Shown here piece after piece: positions 1 to 10,617 of a stretch of DNA of 64,000 nucleotides (positions within the stretch are counted from its first letter, which is position 1; each line of letters opens with the position of its first letter). The notes under the pieces are model-generated. The model saw nothing but the letters and a program-made list of their open reading frames with translations, was not told where the DNA came from and made no database searches. This DNA is from Evernia prunastri (lineage: Eukaryota > Ascomycota > Lecanoromycetes > Lecanorales > Parmeliaceae). The translations under genes and the position numbers were made by a program. Where the stretch lies: assembly GCA_003184365.1 (NCBI GenBank), contig NKYR01000035.1, positions 248,001-312,000 of the forward strand, given 5' to 3'.

Positions 1-120
1 CGTTTCACCGGCTCTCTGTATCCGCGCTTCCAGCCTCCGGCATGCTTTCAAATCAAATCACACGTCTGCTGCAAGTTATCTGATACGAAGCACAGCCCAA
101 AATAACCAAGTTTCGATCGA

Positions 121-2246
121 TCAGATTTGAGGACCGGCTTTTATGACCTCATCGGTAGCCTCATCAGCATATTTTTTAAAGTTCTCAACGAAGAGGCCCC
201 CCAGTTTCGTGACTTCCTCTTTGAAGTCCGCCGCTCCTGTCCAGGATTTCGCCGGATTGAGGAGCTCTGTGGGGACCCCGGTACAAGTCGTCGGTACGGA
301 GAGATTGAAGGTTTCATATGTCTCGAATTTGGCCTTCGCAAGCTCGCCTGAGTGGATGGCATCGAGTATTGCCCGGGTATATTTCAATCTATGTTCATCA
401 GTAAGACTGTATCAAGTATTGGATAAAGAGTGACTCACGGGCAACGCTTGCCACCAGTCGTAGCACCAGCACCAACCCAACCAGTGTTCAGCAGCCATGC
501 GTTAGCATTGTGATGCGCAATTTTATCAGCTAGCATCTTGGCATAACGCATCGGATGCAGAGCTAAGAACGGCTGAGCGAAGCAAGAAGAGAAAGTCGCT
601 TGGGGCTCAGTGACACCGTCCTCCGTGCCAGCCATCTTTGATGTGTAACCAGAGATGAAGTGAAACATGGTTTGCTCAGTATTCAGCTTAGAGATAGGCG
701 GCAAGACACCACGAGCATCACAGGTGAGGAGAATAATGTTGGAGGGGTGTTTGTCGGATACACAAGGAATCTTGGTGTTCTCAATATACTCGATTGGGTA
801 CGCGCAGCGAGTATTCTCGGTCAATGTTGCGTCATCGTAGTCAACCGTTCGTGTCTCAGGGCTAAAGACAACATTCTCTAGGATGGAACCGAACTTGATG
901 GCATTGAAGATGTCCGGTTCCTTTTCCGCCGAGAGATTGATGCACTTGGCGTAGCAGCCACCCTCAATATTGAAAACACCTGTGTCACTCCAACAATGCT
1001 CATCATCGCCGATCAGGGCCCGCTTGGTATCTGCGGATAAGGTCGTCTTCCCCGTACCAGAGAGACCGAAAAAGACGGTGACATCGCCGTCTCTACCTTG
1101 ATTGGCAGAAGAGTGTAGAGTCAAGACGTTATGCTTCACAGGCATCTCGTAGAACAGCACCGTGAAAATGCCTTTCTTCATCTCGCCAGCATACTCAGTT
1201 CCCAAGATTACCATTTCCTTCTCGGCAAAATTGATGGCAACAGAAGTGGAGGAGCTCATTCCTGTTGTATATCGATTGGCTGGAAATGAGCCTGCATTAT
1301 AAACAGTGTAATCTGGGCGGAAATGCTGTAGCTCTTCCCTTGATGGCCGGATGAGCATGTTGCGCATGAAGAGCGCATGATATGCTCGAGCACAAACAAT
1401 CCGCACACTGATGCGATACCGCTCATCCCAGCCAGCATAGCCATCAATAACATAGATTCGGTTGCGTGTGTTCAAGTAATCGACAGCCCGTTCCCTGTTG
1501 ATCCTCCATACCTAGAATCGAATGGTCAGGTATCGGCCTCAAGAGACACGTGACTTTGACGATAAGATAAGAGATGCGGGGTTGCATGTTACTTTGCCGA
1601 ACATGCAATGCAAAGAGCCTTGTTTGGATCCCGTTTCACAAAGCCCGCTCACGCATCCAAAAGCGGAGTCGCGAAAAAAAAAGGAACTGACCTGAGGTGA
1701 CATAGGCTTGTTGACAGGACCCCACCAGACTTCCTTTTCCGAGCCTTCTTCTTTCACAATGCGCTTGTCGAGGGGCGAACGCCCTGTCTTGGCGCCGGAA
1801 TATGCGGTCAAAGCTCCCGTTGAGGTGATGGCTGAGCCTGTTTCGTACACCAAGGCATCTTCGTACAAGGCTGCGACAGAGGGATTCGCGATCTCGGATT
1901 CTTAGCCATCGAATTCTACGGCCGCAAGGAAAGGCTTACTATGGAGACACGGTTGTAGTCAATATGGGCCACTTCGTGGAGCTCTTCCTCGATCTCGGTG
2001 TGCTCGCGCTGTGGCCTGACAAAATCAATGGGTCAGCGGAGAACGCTTCTGACTATAGGTGGCATAAACATACTCAACGCCTCCTGGATGAAGACTGGTC
2101 TTGTTAACGCTATTCGGGTTAATCATTCTGGCGAGTGAGCTGGAATGGTAGTTGTTTCCTAATTGTTTCTGCCGCTGTTGTGCTGCAAAGTCGGTGGAGA
2201 GCGGGGTTTGAGGACGAATTATGTTTTCCAATTCTCTGGAGGGCAT
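121..2246 (-). CDS. pck1: Phosphoenolpyruvate carboxykinase (ATP)
   Basis: Cytosolic gluconeogenic enzyme converting oxaloacetate and ATP to PEP, CO2 and ADP; in fungi it is needed for growth on acetate, ethanol, fatty acids and amino acids. Exons read 2246-2074, 2015-1940, 1892-1692, 1511-439 and 388-121, joined in frame at GT..AG sites, giving 596 residues, close to the usual fungal length. Visible signatures are the kinase-1a P-loop FGLSGTGKTTLSAD, the metal/oxaloacetate segment IGDDEHCWSDTGVFNIEGG, the substrate segment AYHALFMRNMLIRP, and GWVGAGATTGGKRCP near the C-terminus. The first ATG gives about 40 residues more than typical relatives, which begin near SVNKTSLHPGGV; an in-frame Met at 2126 could be the true start. 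All catalytic motifs are intact. It is transcribed away from a 557-nt upstream gap. Identity is essentially certain; only the N-terminus is open. Confidence 0.96.
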
Positions 2247-2803
2247 GGCGGCTGTTTTGTATTTATCTGAACGTCACATTAGCTTCATAGCTTTGTAGCA
2301 TAATCGGCAGAAATCGGAACCAGGCTCCTCTACTCAGCCACGTTGAATCATGGCGTTTGAAGGGCAGTAGAAAGTCCCAATGTCAAACATCCGAAGTCAG
2401 GGCGTTTGAACCGTACCGAATTTGCTCCGCAACTATGTCTGTGAATGGCCTAGAATGCTTCGGATGAAGACATGAGCAAGGAAAGATGTATTATGCGCGC
2501 AGGAACTTCACAGTGATTAGAGCAAGAAATATTATTACTTTCTCTTTGTTTGCTTTGACGTATGTACTTATTGTACTTGTCGAGGCAAGTGTTAACCCCG
2601 CCTTTTCGCTTAAAAATTCAACTAAATCTATTGCATGCCATTGGATGATCGCTTCTCAAAGGAACAATTAGAGCTGGAGGCTCTTCCAGTTTCTTCCACG
2701 GCATCAACGTGTTAGTATCGTACCATCGACAGTCCAGCAATATCGTCTAGACACCGGCAGCCGCTTGGAGAACCCTAATCGTGGCCATAGGAATTTCCGC
2801 TTC
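2247..2803 (-). promoter_or_regulatory. PEPCK upstream region
   Basis: This 557-nt gap holds the PEPCK promoter (read on the minus strand) and the 3' flank of the sirtuin gene. Two hexamers fit the CreA carbon-repressor consensus SYGGRG: 2596-2601 on the minus strand (GCGGGG) and 2674-2679 on the plus strand (CTGGAG). Fungal PEPCK genes are normally glucose-repressed, so CreA control is expected, but such hexamers are common by chance. No coding frame here is convincing. Confidence 0.35.
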
Positions 2804-3872
2804 TCATACACCATCTTCTCCATGGCTTGCTTTGTCTTCTGTTATTGTGATATTTCCAATCTCGGATTTCAGGAGCTCTGGGAGAAGAACACCTGCATCA
2901 CCTTCGAAGAACCAGTCTCCTTTCTCCAACCCTCCTCTTCCTGTGTCTGCTTTGTCCATGTTGATCACTGCGACTCTTGCACCCTTTGCCCGAGCTTTGT
3001 CGATGTAACCAGCAGCAGGATAGACCTGAGCGCTGGTTCCAATGACGAGGATCAAATCGATTTTCCTCGACTCCTCGATGAAATGGTCAATCTCGTTGAT
3101 GACCTTCTCGGGTAGCATCTCCCCAAACCAGACGACGCCTGGGCGAAGCATTCCACTGCCGCATTTAGGACAATGCGGGAGGTCTTTGGTAGTGAGTTCT
3201 GGGATCTCTATCCGATCATCCGATATGTCGACCTCCTTCCCAGTCCGATGCTTCGAACCTGCGCTGTGCATGGCATTTTTCAGTGAGTCTGTGGCTGCGG
3301 CTCCCGAAGTTGCTGTTCCCAGAGGAGCGGGCGAGGGTCCGTCCTTGGGTATCGCCAGAGCTGGGACTATGGGATCTGTAAAATTGTTCGACTCTCTGTG
3401 GTTGCAGTAGAAGGCGGTGCATTTAATGTCGAACAAAGATCCGTGGAGGAGATAGAGCTGCGAAGCTGGATGACCTGCTCGTTGGCTGAGGCCTAGAGAT
3501 ACTCATAAGCCTGGATATCCGTGCTTGTGCAACACTTTGCCTACCGTCAACATTCTGGCTCAAGGTGAGGAAGCCCTTCTTGCGTCTGGCCAGTTGGGCA
3601 AGAGCGTAGTGAGCTGGGTTTGGCTGTGCCCGTAAGGCCATGTGCCGTCTGTAGCTGTAGAATTGCCAAACCAGGCCGGGGTCTTTGGCAAAAGCCTCTG
3701 GGGTCGCAAGAGAGACTGCATCGTAGCTTCGCCATATACCGCCAGCACCGCGATATGTAGGTAGTCCAGAGGCAGCTGAGAGGCCCGCACCGCACAGAGC
3801 AAGTACGCGGTCTGAGTAGCGGAGGTGGTTCTGGAAGGATTGAAGGTCCGCCGGTTTGATCGAGGATGCCAT
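2804..3872 (-). CDS. SIRT5-type NAD-dependent protein deacylase
   Basis: Class III (sirtuin) lysine deacylase using NAD+. Two exons, 3872-3545 and 3492-2804, give 338 residues. The canonical order is present: GAGLSAASGLPTYRG (NAD loop, about residue 28), SQNVDGLSQRAGHP spanning the splice site, catalytic His in YLLHGSLF, a zinc ribbon with cysteines in KCTAFYC and HCPKCGSG, and VIGTSAQVYPAAGY. The segment WQFYSYRR matches the Tyr-x-x-Arg pair that in human SIRT5 binds the carboxylate of malonyl, succinyl or glutaryl lysine, so acid-acyl removal is more likely than plain deacetylation. That is inference from the motif. An insert rich in Ala, Pro and Ser lies before the second Cys pair. The gene is divergent from ICP55 across 296 nt. 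Confidence 0.9.
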
Positions 3873-4168
3873 TGCAAAAGAATATCTATGAATGGAAATG
3901 GAACTTGTATTGAGAATAATGGAGGATGAGGAACTGATTTTCTAGCTATGGAGTGATTTGGATGCTACTTATCCCGCAAGAAGCCCATGGCAATCTGCTA
4001 ATATGAGTCATATGGAGCTGTTGCCTGGGAAAAAATGTTGAGTCACCCCATGTTTGAGTCACTGACTGGTATTCGGCAGGAAGGCAAGATGACGTTGATC
4101 GGTTCCTGACTAGAAGCGCGGACGGGTTCTACCAACGACCAAATGCATCGGAGAAACGGTCATCAAGC
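3873..4168. promoter_or_regulatory. Bidirectional promoter with three TGAGTCA sites
   Basis: The 296-nt gap separates the divergent starts of the sirtuin (-) and ICP55 (+). It contains three perfect copies of the palindromic heptamer TGAGTCA at 4004-4010, 4039-4045 and 4055-4061, all within 58 nt. In fungi this heptamer is the target of the bZIP activator Gcn4/CpcA (cross-pathway amino-acid control). Both flanking products act on proteins, one in mitochondrial N-terminal processing, so starvation control is plausible. This is inferred from the motifs only. Confidence 0.55.
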
Positions 4169-6132
4169 ATGCAATCATGCACACATGCACTGAATAAGTG
4201 TACAATACCAGTGGCATTGCGTTCTGCGGCTTCATTCACGAGATGGCCGCTCATTAATTGGAGATTGCCTGCCGGGCTTCGACACCATTCGTCTGTCTCC
4301 GCGGCGGAGCTTCAATTCGGTCAACCTCTCCATGAGACCCACCCACATCTGCTGAAAGCTGGAGAGCGTAAGCCTAGACGCCATTTCCTTCCAGGCATTG
4401 CTGATATCCCCTCTGCCTAGTCACTCCCGGGATCACAGCACTTGAATACGCCCAACGCCGCTCAAAACTTGCCGCAAAGCTTCCGAAAAATGCCATTGCC
4501 ATACTAGCTGCCTCGGAGATAAAGTACAGGTCTGGCGCCGTGTTCTACGAGTTTCACCAAGAGTCCAACTTCTTTTATCTAACTGGTAAGAGTATGTTCG
4601 CCTTTCTTGAAAGCATATGCTGAGGGACAGGCTTCAACGAACCGGAAGCTGTTGCAGTGATAGGTGGGCTGAGAATGGACATACAAATGAGCTGGATGTT
4701 TACCACAGGCAGGCAAAAGTGTCGATGGAGACGACCACACATTCCACCTTTTCGTACGCGAGAAAGATGCAAAAGCCGAGCAGTGGGATGGCGTAAGATC
4801 AGGGACACGGGCAGCTCTGGATGTCTTCAATGCAGACGAGGTATGGAAAAGAAACGGTAAGAACAAGGGGATCTGCTGAAGGTGTTCAAAGACTGGGGAC
4901 ATCGCCCAAATCTCGAGCCTCCTGACGCCGATTGTCAAAGAAGCATCGAAGACCTACACCGACCTTATCTACGAGCCAAAGATTAAATCATTTTTTTCAC
5001 GGTTTCTTTATGACCGGTCGCCAAAAGTTGAAGGCCTTGCTAAGATTCTCAAGTCTAGCAACACTCTGCCACTGAGGGACGTTATCAATGAAGTCAGAAA
5101 TCTTAAGAGTGATGCCGAGATTGCCAACATGCGGAAGGCTGGTCAAGCTTCAGGAAGAGCGTACACGGATGCCATGCGGCAGGCATGGACGAAAGAGAAA
5201 GACTTGGCTACATATCTGGATTATCAATTCAGAACACGGGGGTGCGATTGCTCGGCTTACATACCTGTAGTAGCAGGTGGTCAGGTTAGACTCACCCTAT
5301 CCTGGGTCATGGCCATGCCGCTGATCGTGGCAGAACGCCAGCATCATCCACTATACTCAGAATGATCATCTCTTGAAGTAAGCCTCCAGCACCTAACCAC
5401 CCACTATCGACGCTGATCCTGGTCCAGAGATGGCCAGATGGTGCTAGTAGATGCAGGTGGAGTAGGTCTCTCTACGTTCATTGATAATTGCCAACTTCTC
5501 TAACTCCTTTACATGAGTTTGGCGGCTATATAACAGACATCACACGCACATGGCCCATATCAGGCACCTTTAGTCCTGCTCAAAAGGACCTCTATAACGC
5601 CGTCCTCACGACGCAGCGCCATTGCATTTCCCATTGCCGCGCTAATGCCAGTCTCTCCCTTGATGATCTGCATTGCATGTCAGAGAGACTTCTGCAAGAT
5701 CAATTGAAGCAGCTAGGATTTGACATGTCTGACAAAGTATGCGTCCTGAGTAAGAGGTTTCTAAGAATGCTTCCAGCGCTAATGCAATGCTCATTTGGCT
5801 AGGCTTTCAGAGCGCTGTTCCCCCACCATCTAGGTCACTACATCGGCCTAGACGTCCACGATACTCCAGGACAGTCTAGAGACACGAAGTTACAGCCGAG
5901 GCAGTGTGTCACTATTGAGCCGTAAGCTCCATAAACTGGTTCCTCTCGACACTCTGCTAACGAGATCCGTCGAAGCGGCCTCTACATCCCCAATACAGAA
6001 GCCTACCCGGAACACTTCCGCGGTATGGGCATTCGCATCGAAGACAGCGTTTGCGTGCAGGAAGAGCATCCGCTTGTGCTGACCACAGAGGCTGTGAAGG
6101 AGGTCGATGATATTGAGGCACTCAGGAACTAG
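4169..6132 (+). CDS. icp55: Mitochondrial intermediate-cleaving peptidase (Xaa-Pro aminopeptidase family)
   Basis: M24B metallo-aminopeptidase that trims one bulky N-end residue after mitochondrial presequence cleavage, stabilising imported proteins. Ten exons: 4169-4367, 4421-4585, 4631-4663, 4713-4840, 4892-5284, 5334-5377, 5428-5461, 5518-5736, 5803-5921 and 5976-6132. All phases are consistent, giving 496 residues. The first 40 or so residues are Arg/Ser-rich with no acid, as in a mitochondrial targeting sequence. The N-terminal AMP_N domain includes SAVFYEFHQ-like and ESNFFYLTG segments. The metal ligands are all visible: Asp in VLVDAGG, Asp in ITDITRTWP, His in FPHHLGHYIG, Glu in VTIEPG and Glu in RIEDSV. 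One residue before FGGYITD appears missing relative to relatives, so that splice site may be slightly off. A vacuolar or cytosolic aminopeptidase P is less likely given the leader. Confidence 0.9.
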
Positions 6133-6860
6133 TGAGTTGAAATGGCGGCGGAGACAATCATTGGGTCGCCGCATGCATTGCATATGTAGTAAAACGATGT
6201 ACTGTACCATCTTATTCTGATAAGAAATACTTCCAAAGGTCAATTTTTGTCGGTAGGTGTACATATCAAAGCTCTGTAACGCTAGCGAATCTTTCATCAT
6301 ATCGAATGTTGCTAACATTCCCTGGGCTCATTAGGCAACGCACCATGGATTACGAGCAAGCTGGCGGTTCTACCTCGAACTGTACACGAAACGGTCAAAA
6401 CAAGCCCATAGCTTTTAAAACGATTTTGGGGTCATTTTTCTAAAGCAATGCGTATTCTTGAGGGTCCTGATTTGATGTTCCCACGGTTCAGCCGGAGCCA
6501 AAGCCTAGCTACGGCTAAGAGAATGTGATTCAGACCCTCGAGATTACCTAGATCGATGGTTGATTCCTGTGTTCGAGCATGCCTGAGTAGGATTAATTGT
6601 AGAATCACTAAGGGGATCATATGCAGTCTTCCCTTATCAAAGCTCACCATAAGAAGCTCCAGCGGGCGGGCGAAAACAAAATCAAGATTGCTATGCTAAA
6701 GTATGTATATGAATATCTGGCGCAAATAGCAAAACGCAAGCGAATGACGTCCTCGCAAGCCAAAATGGGTGCCAGTCCAGCCACATCCTCTAGCCCCTAT
6801 CAGCCGTAAAAATTTCGTGTCCAGATATGCACAGCACCGGTGCCAAAGATGAAATGCTGT
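6133..6860. other. Intergenic, no gene seen
   Basis: This 728-nt stretch lies between the 3' ends of ICP55 (+) and the Kar5-like gene (-). Short frames here have no splice logic and no recognisable composition. I see no repeat or RNA gene; it presumably holds two terminators. Confidence 0.5.
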
Positions 6861-8978
6861 CTAAATGCCCCATTTACGGTGCTGCTGCTTGGTGGTTTCC
6901 CATCCTGCGAAGGTCGAGTCAGAAGATTTATCGTGGAAGCGTCGAGCTCTGAAAGCCTTCGTGCACTGGTAGAATATTACGGCGATGCTTGAGATGACGC
7001 CTAGCGCCGCAGCAAGCCGGATGATGACCCAGAGACGGATCCTATAACCGGAAGCATAGTGGATAAATGTCAGATCTGAAGGGATCGACATGAGGTTGTC
7101 AAGGATTCCAGAGGCGTGCATAAGTATCATAAAGCCTGTGGCTTGGAGTCAGCCCGAGTTTTCAATGGCTTTTGGGGGAACTTACCTATGACTATCGCTA
7201 CTATTCTCGCGTGGTTGGGACTGTAGTAGTCCAGCACGGCCACTGCGAGTACCAACCAACCCAACTTGAAAAGCTCTCCAGGGATTGAACCAAACCAGGC
7301 CATCTTCGCTATTTTGGCAGCAGCATCATCTACTGCTTGGTGGAGACCACGGGCGCTTGAAGTTGCGTTGGTAATCAAGCTTTGAGAGATGCGCATCTCG
7401 GCTAGAGTTTGGTTGTGCAAATTCTGCTGCATCTCCGCCTGGCGGACCTGGGCTGCGTGGAGTGTTTCTGCCTTGGATTCAAGCCCAGAAAATGAGTGGT
7501 CAAGGTCTTGCACGCGCTGCGAATAGTCAGCCAACGTTGCGAAATGCCACAGAAGAACGCTTACCTCATACAGCTCGTTCTGCCTTAGGTACATGAAGGT
7601 CACCAACTCGTTGCTGGTTTGCTGCAAGGTGTCAGTGGTTACCCGCCCTCAAGCCTAAAACAATTCACTTACCAATTGGCCTTGTATACTGGCTAGCGTA
7701 CCGAGCAATGAACCGACCTCTCCCTCTTTCATATCCCGTAGGGTATTCTGCAATTCCGTCGCCGACGCACGATTGAGATTCCAATGTTCGGTCTGACTTG
7801 CAGCCAGCTCTGCACTGCCCGTTATCACCTGCTGAAAGACTCTTCCAATATTCTTCTCCAGGTTCGCAGAATCAGTCTTGGCTTTGCGGACATGCTATCG
7901 CAAGTCAGTTAAATGTGAAGACACCTTGGAACACACCTGGTTCTCCCAGATTGGCTCACTTCACTCAAACTAGCCGCATCTGACTCCATGGCTCTGACTG
8001 TCAAGCCTATGCTGCGGAGTGCTGATTGTACGGCTGTGTCTATACTTTTGACTAGGCTCTCAAGGAAGGACTGCTTCTCAATGAATGAGGCCTCGAGGGC
8101 CTCGAGGTCATGCTTCAATTGATCCTGAAACATCTGCCTGGCAAGCGCAAAGTTGTTTTGGACCTGACTCAATCCATCATTGGCCTCTTTTGTAGCTCTC
8201 GACAAGGCAGCGTTGGCTTCTGCATTGACCTCCACTGCTGACTTGTGTAGCTTAATAAGTTCATCTAGATCTAGTGTCAGAAGAGGCTCATCGTTGAGGT
8301 AGGACGCTTGCCTTTCTCAATATCCACACGAGCCGCCTGGCACATCACCATTGCATTCTGCTTGCTGTTGCTATAGCTTGTCCACGATTGCGGCTTCGAT
8401 TCCAATGACTGTAGACAAAGGGCCAGCTGATCCCTGCGAACATGTCTGTAGCCGCTGGTTTGATGGATGTTTTTATCCGGTGAAACTTCTAGCGATGTAC
8501 ATGCCTGAGGGACTACTGACCCGGCACTCACAATCTCGCATATCGCCAATTGAGCAGCGTAAACCGATCTCATGTCTTCGAGTGAGTCCTCTGCATCCTG
8601 TTTCGAACCATCAACTGTATGGCACGAATCAAGCAAGGTAGATGCGGCGAGTCGATTGCAGGATGGGGAACCCTGCATCGAGGAAAGGAGCTGAAGTGCT
8701 TGAGTGTAGATGCCGGTCTGATCGAGTGGCTCTGGTCTGATGAGGGCTGTGAGATCTTGATCGTGGGTGAGTGGCCGAGCTTCTTCGCGAGCCAAGGCAT
8801 CTGGCAGCCAATCAATCACTGAAATTCAGCTGCAACTGGCTCTGAATCCGAGTCAATGGACGAAGCACTTACCCTTGGTCCTCTGCTTCGGAAATCCAAA
8901 CGCGGTCGAACCAGGAAGGAGAAGCAAAAGGGTAGCGACAATTGCCAAACAGCAATTGCATTTCAAAGTAGACGCCAT
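6861..8978 (-). CDS. kar5: Nuclear membrane fusion protein, Kar5/Tht1 family
   Basis: Endoplasmic reticulum/nuclear-envelope glycoprotein needed for nuclear fusion after mating. Seven exons: 8978-8873, 8818-8312, 8264-7960, 7894-7673, 7621-7565, 7516-7186 and 7135-6861, all in phase, giving 600 residues. The start is chosen because it opens a clean signal peptide (LAIVATLLLLLPGSTAFG). The luminal part has the cysteine pattern of the family (PSCNRLAASTLLDSCHTV, then QLAICEI and QLALCLQSL). A long coiled-coil-like stretch follows, then two hydrophobic segments near the C-terminus (GELFKLGWLVLAVAVLDYYS and the RLWVIIRLAAALGVISSIAV region). The intron after exon 2 has a GC donor (GCAAGC). Family assignment rests on overall architecture and the cysteine pattern, which are Tht1-like; sequence conservation in this family is low. 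Confidence 0.78.
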
Positions 8979-9474
8979 CGCTGATGAAAAATGTGTTCGG
9001 TCATAGAAGTTTGATGGATGGGAAGATGCACATGAAGAAGCCCCTCGGCCGAACATGGACGAGGAGGATGAATGAAGTTTGAAGCGGGAACGTGCAATCA
9101 CTCCCCTTGTTTTCTGTAGATTTGTTTTGGATACCCTATTCACCTTCGAGTCTCCTTGAAGTGATTCATCTCAATGGCAAGAGGCCAGTCTCCACACTTT
9201 AGATATTCACGCCGGATACTGCCAACAGAGACAAGGAGCTTAAACACCCCTGCGCGCATCTATTTTACGCGATGTCTCTCCTACGAACGCTCTAGAGAAC
9301 TGAACCATCATAGGTGAATTGTCGATAGGTATACCTAATTGTACAAGCAGATCACAATGGGAGAGTCCACTATGTTAATATTTTAGCGTGGAGTGAGATG
9401 CATTTTAGCGCCGCTTGGCAGTGACTTCACTTCTTCTTCCTCGATTCGAACACCATCACTACAGCAGCCTAATT
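8979..9474. promoter_or_regulatory. Divergent promoter, Kar5-like / uL6m
   Basis: This 496-nt gap separates the divergent starts of the Kar5-like gene and the mitochondrial ribosomal protein gene. The frame upstream of the Kar5-like ATG stays open to about 9143, but the signal peptide argues for the 8978 start. I recognise no specific operator. Confidence 0.4.
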
Positions 9475-10331
9475 ATGATACTGAGATCCAATTGCCTCCG
9501 GACAAGATCTGGCGGTGTTTCGATACTTCTGCCAGACTTCCTCGTCCCCGCCCTAGCCTCTCCACATAAGTCGAGATCATTCTCTAACACTTCAAGATGC
9601 CGATCTCGAATTGGCAGTGCGCCTCTGTCACTTCCACAAGGAGTCGATCTCAGATTCCTTGCCTCTCCAGCGAGACGAAAACAAGACATTAGTACAACTG
9701 AGCTGCCGAAGACAGTGGAAGTCATTGGCCCCTTGGGTTTGTGGCGTCCTGCAGAGAAGGAGAAGCTCCTACTGACGCGCGGGCAGGCAAAATGTCCGTG
9801 CAACTTCCACCCTACATGAGCCTTGACCACGATAGAGAGACACGCAAAGCTTCTTTGAGCATACTGAATCGGGAGGAACGCAAGCAACGCGAGATGTGGG
9901 GTACGTCGACTTTTGGTCTGCCGCTAGTATTTCCCCCCGTGGCTCTGACTGTCAAAGGTACAACCCGCGCATACCTAAACAATCACATTCTTGGTGTATC
10001 GGAAGGACACACTGCCATTTTACGACTGGTTGGAGTGGGATACAGGGCAACAGTCGAGCCCTCAGCAGTCTCTGTCCAGCCAGAGTACCCTGGACAGCAG
10101 TACGTTTCATTGAAGGTCGGCTACTCGCATCCCATCGAGCTTGGTATCCCCTTAGGCATGAAAGCAAGCACGCCACAACCTACTCGGATACTGTTGGAAG
10201 GGGTAGAGAAAGAGGTGGTGAATCAGTTCGCGGCGAAGATCAGGAAGTGGAGGGTACCGGAGCCGTACAAGGGGAAGGGCATCTTCGTGAATGGGGAGAC
10301 AATCAAGCTTAAGGCGAAGAAAATCAAGTGA
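9475..10331 (+). CDS. mrpl6: Mitochondrial ribosomal protein uL6m
   Basis: Large-subunit protein of the mitochondrial ribosome, homologous to bacterial L6. Two exons, 9475-9736 and 9787-10331, join at a phase-1 GTTTGT..CAG intron and give 268 residues. The first 60 or so residues are basic and Ser/Arg-rich (a mitochondrial leader). TVEVIGPLGK then opens the first L6 repeat. The second repeat contains GVGYRA and the C-terminal signature with RKWRVPEPYKGKGIF followed by a Lys-rich tail. The frame is also open upstream of the ATG, but only from a TTG codon, so ATG 9475 is preferred. The gene is divergent from the Kar5-like gene. Confidence 0.93.
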
Positions 10332-10617
10332 TCTAGTCCATCGTGCTCTGGAATGGCATGTGGGATACCCACCAGTCATCTGGCCATTGCCTGAATCGTA
10401 TTGCTTGCAATTATCTTGACGAGACAGCGATCCGTCGCGGCTCTATGCTTGCAATCATTTCACTTTGAACCAACCGCTCTGTTCTACATGCCAAGCTGCA
10501 TTCTCCGACTGATTCCGCGCCTTGTCTTGTCTCGTTGGTTGAAATGAAGGCAATGCAGGCTAGGTCGATCACAAGAAAGCTTGTTTGCAGGCATGTATAA
10601 GGCTCAAAAATTCACTC

